A DNA stretch of 64,000 bases from Eutreptiella sp. 'Long Island Sound 2002' (Eukaryota > Euglenozoa > Euglenophyceae > Eutreptiales > Eutreptiaceae): assembly GCA_964036045.1 (NCBI GenBank), contig OZ038381.1, positions 141,708,096-141,772,095 of the forward strand, given 5' to 3'. This document shows, piece by piece, positions 55,163-64,000 of this stretch. Positions within the stretch are counted from its first letter, which is position 1. The number at the start of each line of letters is the position of its first letter. The notes under the pieces are model-generated. The model searched no databases. It had not been told where the DNA came from and saw only the letters and a list, made by a program, of their open reading frames with translations. The translations under genes and the position numbers were made by a program.

Positions 55163-56838
55163 AGGGCCATCTCTGGTCTTGCCTCGGAACAGATCGCCGT
55201 AGGTTGGTGGGTTACCGCCAGGCGCTCGTCTTGGCTGGACATGTGATCCAGCACCCTCTGTACGAAGGTATTCCCATCATAGGAACCAGAGACGATTGAG
55301 TCCACTTCCCACCAGGCTTTGTCCTGGCCTTTGCCCTCACGCTGGTTTCCCCAGTCGTGAAAGGGCTGATCCATATACCCCTGAACCAGATCCCACTCCT
55401 CTTCAGTGAGAGGGTCTTCAGAATCCGATTCTTCGATGTCAACAGGGGGAACCGCAATGCATTGCCGCCAGGGCTCTGCTATGATGCGGTTGACACACAC
55501 GAAGTCCGTGGCGTCGGCCTGATCAAGGCCCCCATCCACATAGTGGAATTCTGTTGGCCATCTCTGGGGTGGCATGGGCTGTCCCTTAGCGTCCTGATAG
55601 ACACTCTCTCCAGCCGGTAGGACGACCTTGTTTAAGGTCATGTTGGCCAATGAGGCTACCCAATGTCGGGTACTTTCCTCCTTGGTGCATCCCATAGGAA
55701 CAACCAGCACTGCTTTGGAACGGTCCTTGCGAATCTTCGCTATCGCTCTTGGAATGTCCCAACGGGGGCAATGGATCCACATCAATCCCTGATGCGGACC
55801 CCAGTGCTTCTTCCACGCGGAGTCCTGTGCGCTCCAGTACTTCTCACATACCCGAAGATGGGCGGAGGTTCCTGAAGAGAACGCATCCAGGGCCAGATCC
55901 GACGCTCCCAGGTCCGCGACCACTCGGTTCGCCACTTCCGGCCTTACGCCGTACTCCTGGTTTGCTGGCCCAGTGGGCTCAGTGTCCAGCGCGGCCACTT
56001 CGAGCTGATTGCGTTCAGGGTGGATCCATTGGCATTCCACATGGTGCTCAGGTGACGAAAGCCACGAGAGTTGGTCGTCCTGGTACAGGGTCATGGAGGC
56101 CTGGGCCGGGAGAACGCCGGAGTCCGTCTCCATCATGAAGTCGTACCCAACGATCATGTCCCAGTCCATCTCGGCCTCGTAGAAGCGACCGTGCAGGAGG
56201 ATTTCCTTGCCGAGGTCTGGGCGGCTCAGCTCACGATGGTTCACGAGCTGCAGCCCAATGGCCGCTTCCTTCGGGCCTCCCACCATGTACTTGCCGTTCG
56301 CCACCTTCAGCCTGACAGGTTTCCGACTGTCGGTGAGACACTCTGGCGGAAGTAGGCCAGCCTTGACCAAGCTGACTTGAGCTCCCGTGTCGACCAACAC
56401 GTCGAAAACCTTTTCCACTTCCCCGCATAGGGCACGGACCTTAAGATGCAACTGCCGCTCGCGACCGACACGGCGCACGGCGTGCAAACTCAGGATTCCC
56501 GGCCGTTCCAGAAGCTCAACAAGCGACTGGTGCAGGTCGTGGACAATGGGCTCAGGCTGCCCATCTGCAGCATCCAGCTGCGGTCCGGGTGGTCCTCCGA
56601 TACTCTCAGATAGATCCTGTAGTACATCAAACACATTCTTGGTCGCGAAGGACGGACGGGTGCAAGGGTTCGTGCCTTCACTTGCCCTCACCCCGCCTCC
56701 GCGACTGGGCGCCGGACCGGGCCTTCTGCCCGCGGCAGTCCCCTTGTGCTTATCGACTCCCGACTGGGATGGTTCGGCGCTTCCCACGTCACCATCCTGC
56801 GACCGCCCTAGCTGGGGCCCTTGGCTGCAGGGGCTCCG
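55117..56838 (-). CDS. Gypsy protease with Dam-methyltransferase-like domain
   Basis: Open frame of about 570 codons following a TAG at 56839-56841 in the same frame as the upstream 79-codon segment. Counting from a GTG at 56787, residues 131-136 are LVDTGA, the active site of a retropepsin-type aspartic protease, with a downstream flap/fold region to about 230 (VGYDFM). Residues about 297-380 (LALDAFSSGTSAHLRVCEKY, then WIHCPRWDIPRAIAKI, then KAVLVVP) resemble phage-type DNA N6-adenine methyltransferases found in DIRS-group retroelements; the catalytic NPPW/F-type motif reads HCPRW here, so activity is doubtful. The C-terminus is acidic and Trp-rich and ends at TAG 55117, overlapping pol. 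Confidence 0.75.
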   Translation of the reverse strand, partial: RSPCSQGPQLGRSQDGDVGSAEPSQSGVDKHKGTAAGRRPGPAPSRGGGVRASEGTNPCTRPSFATKNVFDVLQDLSESIGGPPGPQLDAADGQPEPIVHDLHQSLVELLERPGILSLHAVRRVGRERQLHLKVRALCGEVEKVFDVLVDTGAQVSLVKAGLLPPECLTDSRKPVRLKVANGKYMVGGPKEAAIGLQLVNHRELSRPDLGKEILLHGRFYEAEMDWDMIVGYDFMMETDSGVLPAQASMTLYQDDQLSWLSSPEHHVECQWIHPERNQLEVAALDTEPTGPANQEYGVRPEVANRVVADLGASDLALDAFSSGTSAHLRVCEKYWSAQDSAWKKHWGPHQGLMWIHCPRWDIPRAIAKIRKDRSKAVLVVPMGCTKEESTRHWVASLANMTLNKVVLPAGESVYQDAKGQPMPPQRWPTEFHYVDGGLDQADATDFVCVNRIIAEPWRQCIAVPPVDIEESDSEDPLTEEEWDLVQGYMDQPFHDWGNQREGKGQDKAWWEVDSIVSGSYDGNTFVQRVLDHMSSQDERLAVTHQPTAICSEARPEMALWATWEDHLSRKRAE

Positions 56839-57348
56839 CTAGGGGGCGTCGGTTGTGGAGGAAGGGGTGTTCACCTCCGCATCAACCTCGTTGATGCCCT
56901 TCTTCCTTCCCCCTTTCTTACCCTTGTTCTTGTCCTTGTTCTGGTCATTCTGGTTGTTCTCCTTGTTCTTGTTGTCCGATCTGGGGACCCAGTTCCGCTT
57001 GATCTCCTGGATCTCCTTGGCCAATTCGGTCCCCACCGACGACATCAGCTTGGCCAGCTCGTCCTTGTCCACCTCCATCTTGGCTTCCCGGATACCCGCG
57101 GGCGCACGCTTCTACGACCCGTGCGCCTTCTTGTAAGCCTCCGTGTCGGCCTGGTGGATGGGGCATGTCCGGTGGTCATGGTTGAAGCCTTTCTTCCTCC
57201 CATAACCCACGAAACAGCCCTGCGGGACAGCGGAGGGTCGCCAATGCGGCGAGGGTCCCTCTTCTCCTGCTTCCTCCAACCCTGCTGCAGGGGCTTCCAG
57301 TTTCCCGGCTTGCTCCCCGCGTTCAGGTTCCTGGCCACGAAGGCACAA
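56839..57348 (-). pseudogene. Gag C-terminal segment in the protease frame (two in-frame TAG codons)
   Basis: The same frame as protease, divided by TAG at 57112-57114 and ended by TAG at 56839-56841. It includes GCFVGYGRKKGFNHDHRTC (about 57200-57150), a Cys/His cluster that may be a diverged nucleocapsid knuckle, and then a charged Lys/Asn-rich helix (MEVDKDELAKLMSS, then NKNKENNQNDQNKDKNKGKK). Sequence character suggests this is the natural continuation of gag toward protease. The TAGs are either mutations or readthrough sites. Confidence 0.5.
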
Positions 57349-60056
57349 ACGGCCACCTCGGCGGGCTCATCGTCGTCGTCATCGTCGACGAGAGTCTCAT
57401 CGCCGCCGGCTCCCGCTGGGTCCATGGCATCTTCCCCGCCAGGTCCCTCGCCAACGTAGTTGACGTCGCGGTCGCCGGGCCTCAACCCGCGGGTGTGGTG
57501 GAGGTTTCGGTACTCCTTGAGTACTTCCTCGCCAACCCACTCCAGGATCTCGTCGCAGCTCATCCGCGCCGGGATGGGCTGCAGACGGATGGTCTGGCCG
57601 CTCAACTCACAATCGTCAAGGCGCCACATCGCGGTCTTCTCGCGATCGCCCGAGACGGTGATGAGAAGAGCGTTCCGCAGGGAGTGCCGTTTGACATCCC
57701 GGGCCACGTTCTTCTTCGCCCAAGCCACCACGTTCGTATGATACTCTTTGGGGAGCATCATCTTGACCGTGTGGTTGGACTTGGCCCGCTTGGATTCCTC
57801 CTTGGTGACCCTCTTGATCCACGCTTCCGGCAGCATGGAGAGCAGGCGAGCCTGCTCGTCACCCTCGTTCCAATCCTCCACGTTGCGGCGGAAGAGGGTG
57901 TATTTCCCTCGGAAGTCTCGCCACTCTCGTAGGCGGATCTCCCGTCCATCATGCTCAAGCTTGATGGACTTCCAGCGCTTGGCCGCCACCTGCGGAGCGT
58001 CCACCCGCTCCTGCTCGTTGAGCCACTTCTTAGCTTCCTTGAGGGTCTCGATTTTCCCCTCCTTGGTCGCCATGAAGTATAGCTCTCCGAGCACTTCCGG
58101 CAGGCGGTACCTGAACCGTTTGAGGACATACTTCTCCGCATCAGCGGGAGGCAGGTCTTCAGTGACGGTCAGCCCCCAATCGTCCAGCTTCTCCAAGAAG
58201 CGGTCGAGGTTGAGGGGGTTGCCGTCGTACATGGGGGGCTTGATGTCCTTCAAGTCTTCCCACACGGCGGCATCCGCGGCCTTAGAGACCATGAACGCCG
58301 GCCGCGAGGTCGACCGAGGTTCCCATCGGCCTCGCCCACGGACTCCCACGGCCGCCACGTCCATCTCCTCAATGGAACCCCTGTGGCTACGCCGCGGTTC
58401 CTCCACGTACGCTGAACCAAAATGTTCACGCCGTACTGCATCCATGTACGCATCCTCATCACGGCGCCGGCGGCTGCGTTCAGCGGCCTTTCGTCGTACA
58501 CCACGCGGCGGGCTGATGTCGAACTCCTCCAGGTCCAGGTCCAGGTCCTCACCTTCGCCGACATCCCACCCCACGTCTCCTCTGGGGACCTCGTCCCTGA
58601 GTCCACCATAACGTCCTCCAGCCGTTGGGATTGGCACCGGGGCTGGTGCCGGGCGTCGGGGGCGTACAGGCGTCCGCAGTGGAGCACGGCGGTTGCGGTA
58701 CTCCGCGCTGAGCCACTCATCACGCCATTCCTCACTGCCACTGCCGGGCGGCACGTGCTCGTTGCGGCGGCCCGCGCTGTGGTGAGAGGGGGCGGTGAGA
58801 GAGGGGGCACTGGCGCTGGGGCGACTCCTGGGGGCTCCGCCGGGGGCGTGGGGTCTGCCTGGACCTGGTCCGGGTCCCCAGCCGTCGTCCGACGAGCCAG
58901 ACTCCAGGGGTGGGTGGTCGCTGCTGACGCTCCCACGGGCTTCCAGCGCGTCCAGCCTCTCCTGCAGGCCGCTGACGACGTTGGTCAGCGACTTGGTCTC
59001 GGCCCTGGCGATGTCCAGCTCCTTCTGCGCGCGCGCGGCGACTGTGGAGATGCGAGCCATCTCGCCCTTGCCCGTGTCTACCTCCAGCTCGAGCAACTGG
59101 ACTCTCCTGCGGAGGTAGACAATCCACCACCAGGTGGTATCCAGGTCGCCATTCCCTGGTGGGTCGTCGGGGTCCCCAGGGGGTCCTCCAGGAGGGCCTC
59201 CGCCGGGTCCGCCCGGTCCAGGGGGTCCTCCCCCGCCCGGTGGTCCGCCTCCAGGGGGTCCACTCGGTGGGCGTCCTCCAGGGGGTCCTGATGGTCCTCC
59301 GCCAGGGGGTCCCGGTGGGTCTCCGCCGGGCCGCCTCGGTGGGTCCGAGGATGGGCGCTTCTTCGTGATGCCGAAGTCCATGTCGTCATCCTCGCCCATG
59401 TCGCCCCACCTGGGCGTCTCGGTCTCTGAAGACTCCGAGCTCCGGTAGGGAGGAGGGAGATCCTCATCCTCACCTACCGGTTCCATCGGGACGTCTCCGC
59501 CCGTCCAAGCCACCACTTGGCGATGCCGGCGGCCTCGTTCATCCCCGTCACTGGCGGTGAGGAAGGGGTCACTGTCATGGGGGTGTCCACCCGCTGGCCT
59601 CCGCGGCCTCTCGGGGGTCTTCCCCTTGCCCTTCCTCCGTCGATTGGCGGTGGTGCCACTGCTCCCACTGCTGCCCGTGTCCGCCTCATCCAGCGTCATC
59701 CTGGAGGAGGCGTCCCCTTCGAAAAGCTTTCGAAGGGTCTCCACTCGTGATACTCCCGGGGGAGTCTCGCGGCGGAGTTTGGCCTCTGCCTCCTCCATTG
59801 CGGCGGCGGTGGCTGCGGCAGCTCGCGCTTCGGCTTCCTCCCGAGCACGAGCCGCCTCGGCTTTCCCGGGCCTGCTGCAGCCGCGCCTTCTGCGCTTCCA
59901 ACGCTGCCAGCTCCGCCTCCGTCTTGGCCTTCTCCTCAGCGACCTTCCGTCGCGCGGCCTCGATGGCTTTCTTCTTGGCGGCGTCCTCCTGGGCCTTAGC
60001 CGTTGCTGCGGCGTGGGCCCTTTCCTCCGCCTCCTTCTTTGCCCTCTCTTGGGCAA
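57045..60056 (-). CDS. gag: Gypsy gag, main ORF (about 1000 codons)
   Basis: In order: an Arg-rich start that is the wrong frame of an upstream coiled coil, an Ala/Glu-rich coiled coil (AEAARAREEAEARAAAATAA), Ser/acidic linkers, a Gly/Pro-rich tract (GGDPPGPPGGGPSGPPGG, about 59170-59360), a second coiled coil (KELDIARAETKSLTNVV), Arg/acidic linkers, and a compact gag domain (MYDGNPLNLDRFLEKLDDWG through LPEAWIKRV, about 58225-57820) of the retrotransposon-gag fold type. An acidic run (VDDDDDDEP) follows, after which the frame loses sense near 57235 and the homologous sequence continues in the -1 frame. Forms the particle shell. Very large for a gypsy gag. Confidence 0.7.
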   Translation of the reverse strand: MPKRGQRRRRRKGPTPQQRLRPRRTPPRRKPSRPRDGRSLRRRPRRRRSWQRWKRRRRGCSRPGKAEAARAREEAEARAAAATAAAMEEAEAKLRRETPPGVSRVETLRKLFEGDASSRMTLDEADTGSSGSSGTTANRRRKGKGKTPERPRRPAGGHPHDSDPFLTASDGDERGRRHRQVVAWTGGDVPMEPVGEDEDLPPPYRSSESSETETPRWGDMGEDDDMDFGITKKRPSSDPPRRPGGDPPGPPGGGPSGPPGGRPPSGPPGGGPPGGGGPPGPGGPGGGPPGGPPGDPDDPPGNGDLDTTWWWIVYLRRRVQLLELEVDTGKGEMARISTVAARAQKELDIARAETKSLTNVVSGLQERLDALEARGSVSSDHPPLESGSSDDGWGPGPGPGRPHAPGGAPRSRPSASAPSLTAPSHHSAGRRNEHVPPGSGSEEWRDEWLSAEYRNRRAPLRTPVRPRRPAPAPVPIPTAGGRYGGLRDEVPRGDVGWDVGEGEDLDLDLEEFDISPPRGVRRKAAERSRRRRDEDAYMDAVRREHFGSAYVEEPRRSHRGSIEEMDVAAVGVRGRGRWEPRSTSRPAFMVSKAADAAVWEDLKDIKPPMYDGNPLNLDRFLEKLDDWGLTVTEDLPPADAEKYVLKRFRYRLPEVLGELYFMATKEGKIETLKEAKKWLNEQERVDAPQVAAKRWKSIKLEHDGREIRLREWRDFRGKYTLFRRNVEDWNEGDEQARLLSMLPEAWIKRVTKEESKRAKSNHTVKMMLPKEYHTNVVAWAKKNVARDVKRHSLRNALLITVSGDREKTAMWRLDDCELSGQTIRLQPIPARMSCDEILEWVGEEVLKEYRNLHHTRGLRPGDRDVNYVGEGPGGEDAMDPAGAGGDETLVDDDDDDEPAEVAVCAFVARNLNAGSKPGNWKPLQQGWRKQEKRDPRRIGDPPLSRRAVSWVMGGRKASTMTTGHAPSTRPTRRLTRRRTGRRSVRPRVSGKPRWRWTRTSWPS

Positions 60057-60560
60057 GCGCCTCTTCCAGCGCCTTCACCTCGGCCTCCTTGCAGGCAATG
60101 GCCTCCTGCGTCCTGCGGGCTTCCTCGTCGGTTGTCCTGATCCGGGCAGCCACTGCCTCATGGGCGGCCGCAGCCGTGAGACCGGCCGCGATGGCTGCCA
60201 CTTTCGAGGCCTGGTAGTCCATGCCTCTGCCCCACTCGGTGGCCTCCTCATGGGCGATGCCGATGGCGCCCTCCACGGCAGCGTTCTGCTGCGTGGCCCG
60301 TTGCCGGGCAACCCGAAGGTTGCAGGGCGCCCCACAGACGCGCTCACAGGCGCGCGCCACGTCCCTTTGGGCGGGAGCGGCGCTGCTGCTGGAGCTGGCC
60401 TGGGTGGCCGGCATCCTCCCGCAGTGGGCCGACTCCACGTCGCTGCTGGGGCCTGCTGAGGCCTGCTGGGGCTTCAGGAGCAGCGGACGGGGCTTGGCCT
60501 TGGTCTGCCTGGCAACTTTGATGTAGTCGCCAAGGGTGGTGGAGCCGGGGTGATGACCAC
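59870..60560 (-). CDS. Gag N-terminal coiled-coil segment (another frame)
   Basis: Open from about 60560 through 60438 to about 59870. It holds a Lys/Thr-rich piece (TLGDYIKVARQTKAKPRPLL) and then a long Ala/Glu/Lys/Arg helix (ACKEAEVKALEEALAQERAK) that flows into the coiled coil of the main gag ORF after a frame change near 59870. Either an indel or an intron separates the frames; I found no convincing splice sites. Confidence 0.5.
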
Positions 60561-60584
60561 CATTGGCCCGTTGGGGACTGGGGG

Positions 60585-61150
60585 CTAGGGTTCCGCCCTG
60601 GCGCCTTGGGCGGCTTCAGCGGCCAGGGACTCCTGGTACTCCCGCCACTTCCGCTCCCACTTCCTGTCCCCGGCGGAACGCTTCTCCTTCTCAGGGGACG
60701 CGCTGCTGCCCTGCAGCCTGCGCTCGTTCCCAGCTCCGGGACCTTCTTCTCGATCACGTCCCACATGGAGACGTTGATCGAGGCCCCCGACGGGTACTCG
60801 TTGGGGGTCTCGTCCTCCTCGATCCCGTCGGGGCGCAACCCTTCGCCGGGCCTGTCCGGCCGGGTCCAGGTCCGCCAGCGCTTGCGGCGGAAGCGCCACT
60901 CGTAGCCTTCCGCCCGCAGCCACTCCTCCACTGCCCGCAGGCGGTCCTCCCCCATGTCCTCCCGGAGCTCGAAGCTCCCGGGCATGCCGCCTTCACACTG
61001 GGGGTGGCTGTGGCGGTAGTGCTGGTCCCAGACCAACCGACGCAGCAGGCGTGCCGCATGGGGGTGGGGCCGCGGCCACAACCTACCCGCTTCCTGCCAG
61101 TTTACCATGGCAGCGGGGGCGTAGTTGGTCTTGAGGTCCTTGATGTGCAC
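60585..61150 (-). CDS. Start of the gypsy coding region (short unknown domain)
   Basis: From an ATG at 61150 (MHIKDLKTNYAPAAMVNW) about 145 codons are protein-like, including a helical REDMGEDRLRAVEEWLRAEG segment and ending near VIEKKVPELG. Then sense continues in the next frame (PEKEKRSAGDRKWERKWREY) to a TAG at 60585. No family recognised. It lies just inside the 5' LTR, so it is probably the N-terminus of the gag polyprotein, here frameshifted. Confidence 0.45.
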
Positions 61151-61408
61151 TCGTTCAACTCAACGAACTGGTTGTGGTTGTTGAGGAGGGTGCTGCAGCA
61201 CTGGATTGGAAGTGCGGCTGGTGCTGGTCAGCCGGTGGTTGTGGAGGTGGTTGACGCGGCCTTGCTGGTCGGCCGATGGGACTCCGGGTCGGCCGATGGG
61301 GCTGATGCAGGAGTCCTGGTCTGTGCACCTCTTTCACGGTTGCTGCGCGGTCAGGGCGATGCTCCAGACGGCGCTGCGGGCTCCGTGACGAACTCGGCGC
61401 TCATGTCA
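61151..61408 (-). other. Leader between 5' LTR and first gypsy ORF
   Basis: About 260 bp. The primer-binding site should start just downstream of 61409 (minus strand: tgacatgagcgccgagttcg). It lacks the usual TGG start, so I cannot name a priming tRNA. Confidence 0.4.
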
Positions 61409-64000
61409 TGTGACAAAGCGTTTCAGAATCCTTGCCACTCTGCAAAGAGGGAACAAAAGTATGTACAACAACACATCAGGATATGTACACATGGGGTTAA
61501 GACTGGACTGGGGTAAGTGCATCACAGGACCATAGACACTCAGTCCCAACTCGTATCCCAATCCCAGGTCCGACCCTCTCAGTGGCTGGTGGGGGCGGGG
61601 GCTCAAACACAACCCATGCCCTGCTCAGTCCGGACCCTGAAACCCTGCCAATAGGGGGAGGTGTTCCGCCTAGCCACAGGCGAGTTCCTGGGAACCAAGG
61701 CGCTCCAAGGCTGACTGACAGTGACTCCCTATGCTCCCTTAACCGCAGATCCCAACTCCACTCTGAGCGAGAGATATGGCCCCGCCATCATCCCTCAGGA
61801 GTTGGTAGCTGAAAATGGGCTGTTTCAGCCCAAACTGATATTAGCTCCAAAATCTCCAAAATTGACCCCTCGTTCGGACCCGCCAGAGGTGGGGACGAGG
61901 CAACAGACCCTATACCCTTCGAGTACGAACTCCGTGGAACCCTCCCCCAACCTGATTCCCTCTGAGGTCCCGGCATCAGGGCAACACGGATGAGTCAAGT
62001 GGGGTCATGATGCCAAAATCACTAAAATTGGCCTCATTCCCACGCGTGGCTCGCCCGGCCAGGGCAAGGCCAATGGCTCACAGGGTAGGAGGCAGACCCT
62101 AGGACTTCCATCTGAGTGTGCAACCTGAAGTTAGGTCCGGGCACCTTATGGGCTTAGAGGAATGGGGCCGCCAATCGACCACACGGAAGGGGGAAATTGG
62201 GGTCCCAAAATGGGGTCATTCTGGCTGCCTGAAATGAGCCAAAATTCGGTATGCTCCCAACAGTATATCTCCACGCCGGCTTGGAGATCGGATCCGCCAT
62301 TCCATACCCATTTCACCAGGAGTTCAACGAAGACTGCCATGCCTTTCGCTTCTGAAGATCTCCATGATACTTGGCGTGGCGACGATCCCAATTGGGTCCA
62401 CAAATGCGAAAATGGCAAAATTGCCCACACCCATATTGGGCTAGCGCCTTAGCGAAGGTGGCTCCGCTTCACCCACGTGGTGTGTGGACCATGGGGACCA
62501 TTACCCATAACACCCATGTCATATATGGTCCATTGGTCCATGCGTCCGGCGTGCACGAGGGTTAGAACATAGTGCACGGCGGGCAGCAAAAGTGAAAAAT
62601 TGCTCAAACTGGCCTAAAATGCGCACACTCATGGTTGGGGCAAATGAGGCACATGCCCGACTTGGACCAGAGTGTGCCTCAGGATGGGTATCAAGTCATA
62701 TATGTCCAACATATCTTTTGGGCGTCGCCCAACTCCTCCGGTATTGGAAATGGCAGGGTCGCCAAGTGAGCCCATGATTTGGGATAGTCCGAAATCGCCA
62801 ACATGGCGGCCACGGTATGCCAAGCTCAAGCGGAGTTATTCGCTGGGTCTGAGATATGTTGGGCACCGAAGTATGTACCCCTCAAACATACTTGGGTCAT
62901 GATGTCAATTGAGCGCAACGTTGAGATATACGGTCGCCACTTGACATCATCACGAGCCAAAAACGGCAAAATTGGCACAAAGATACACAAAAGTGCATTG
63001 AAAGGTGCACAATTATATTATAATATCTTTCACTTGGATCGTGCAATCAACTAATCCTTCTAAACACAATGACTTGACACCAATGACCTTGGATCCCACA
63101 TATGTGCTCCACTTGGGGCGCCTTGAAAGGTTACGAGCGCTACTTCCCAAGTGGGCACATGAAAACATGGAAAATTGCAAAATACACACCTTGCTCCCAA
63201 CGCATTGCTTCGGGATCACCACACAAGCTTCCCTTCACGAAGGTTAGGCTTGCAATTGACCGTAGGGAGTATGGAGAAGGGGCTTACACAATATGAGGTC
63301 CATTGGCGGGTTTGGCTTGGCGCGATAGACCCGCCAAATGGGCACGCAACACAACACAAGGCACATACTCCATATTGCCCAAAAAGGTAGCTCCCACCAC
63401 GATATGTCATGCCCCTCCAAGGGCATAACTTTGTGTCAATCGCTCATAGGAACTCAAGAAGAGTTCCTATGCAACACCAACACTTGCGCGCTACACTCGA
63501 AAGTTATCTTAACGCACGCAATGTCATGGCCAAAGAGTTATAACGCAAACTCTACCATATTGACCATGATCCATTACACTAGCGCGCACGTGTGGAAACG
63601 CAAGGCATATAATGCTTCGTAAATTACGTCGGGAGTATTGTGAATACATCCCACGTTTCCTTATTGTCAATACGCGCAAGCGGCACGAGATATGACCCTC
63701 ACAAGTGGCCTCACGAATCAACTTTGCTTTGCCCATATCTCTGAGTCAAATGGAAGGCAAGATAAAGGGAAAGTTGATTCGTGCATAGGGAAGCACGTGG
63801 GTCCACTCGAAAGAGGTCAAATCAAGTCCGGGGATGTCGAAGTCGAAAATCCGATTTCGACGTCCTGAAAAATTCGGATTAAGGTTGCGAGAGTAAGATG
63901 TGAAAATTGCAGAAGCATCCATGCAGTTCCTGAAGGCTTTGGAGCCTTCGTGACGGATTGCGTTAAAATTTCCATTATAAACAGTTAAACTGGCGGTTAC
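61409..64000 (-). repeat. 5' LTR of the gypsy element (partial, cut by window end)
   Basis: Same sequence as 47517-50107 with few substitutions. The window end corresponds to 50107 of the other copy, so about 370 bp of this LTR lie outside. Confidence 0.85.

Larger units (their letters stand above)
47517..64000 (-). mobile_element. Large Ty3/gypsy chromovirus, 5' LTR runs off the window
   Basis: Minus-strand LTR retrotransposon of at least 16.5 kb. Order from 5' to 3': 5' LTR (61409 onward), leader, gag (about 61150-57045), protease plus methyltransferase-like region (56838-55117), RT-RNase H-integrase-chromodomain (about 55165-51863), 1.39 kb spacer, 3' LTR (50474-47517). The protease-RT-RNase H-integrase order and the C-terminal chromodomain place it in Ty3/gypsy chromoviruses. 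The two LTR copies are nearly identical over 2.6 kb, suggesting recent insertion, yet the gag-pro frames are interrupted. The target-site duplication cannot be checked because the right end is missing. Confidence 0.9.

Noticed and set aside
55159-55165. CCCTTTG as a -1 frameshift site in the gypsy protease-pol overlap
   Set aside because: It has the slippery composition, but the upstream frame reads it as CC CTT TG, not C CCT TTG, so it is out of phase for a standard -1 slip.
56839-57114. Reassignment of TAG to a sense codon in this genome
   Set aside because: Only two TAGs support it. Other interrupted frames show TAA and TGA too (6763, 25164, 20781), and homologous copies have ordinary sense codons, so mutation or element-specific readthrough is simpler.

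Overview
This window looks like a repeat-dominated stretch of nuclear DNA from a eukaryote, most likely a unicellular alga or other protist with a large transposon-rich genome. I cannot fix the lineage from sequence alone. The evidence is eukaryotic retroelements of three superfamilies (non-LTR/LINE, Ty1/copia, Ty3/gypsy chromovirus), kilobases of satellite and minisatellite DNA, possible spliceosomal splice sites, and no operon or bacterial gene structure. No intact host gene is recognised. Base composition is patchwork: the LINE modules are extremely GC-rich, while the copia remnant, the gypsy LTRs and the flanks are much lower in GC.

Layout. 1-4204: minus-strand copy of a GC-rich LINE, 5'-truncated, running off the left edge; it carries the pol C-terminus and two ORFs (A and B) of unknown family. 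4205-8300: plus-strand fragment of a different LINE family (reverse transcriptase, RNase H, CCHC finger), broken by a frameshift and a stop. 8301-14461: 6.2 kb (ATCAC)n satellite with a higher-order repeat marked by a short embedded retroelement fragment. 14462-14779 and 25005-26690: two halves of one decayed copia pol gene, split by a 10.2 kb second copy of the first LINE family (14790-25004), which has a target-site duplication, a heptamer-repeat tail, ORFs A and B fused, and a 4 kb 3' UTR holding a ~1.04 kb tandem duplication. The left copy and this copy form a ~4.2 kb inverted repeat.

26691-47516 is a nested mosaic: dispersed repeats, small elements with (ACCT)n tails, three arrays of one 65-bp minisatellite in alternating orientation, G/T-rich tandem repeats, a gypsy integrase/chromodomain gene split by a minisatellite-carrying insertion (about 32575-35871), a 111-bp tandem repeat, and a few possible exons.

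47517-64000: a large minus-strand Ty3/gypsy chromovirus with ~3 kb LTRs (the 5' LTR runs off the right edge). It encodes a gag with coiled coil and Gly/Pro-rich linker, an aspartic protease, a Dam-methyltransferase-like domain lying between protease and RT, then RT, RNase H, integrase and chromodomain. The reading frames are related by -1 shifts plus in-frame TAG codons.

How it fits together: the order of events can be read from nesting. Copia inserted first and was later hit by the LINE; a gypsy fragment was later hit by the minisatellite element; an (ACCT)n fragment entered the satellite before that satellite was amplified; an (ACCT)n element entered an existing minisatellite array. The most unusual items are the LINE with extra ORFs 3' of pol and a poly-C-length-dependent split/fusion, the methyltransferase-like domain in the gypsy element, and the (ACCT)n-tailed element family.
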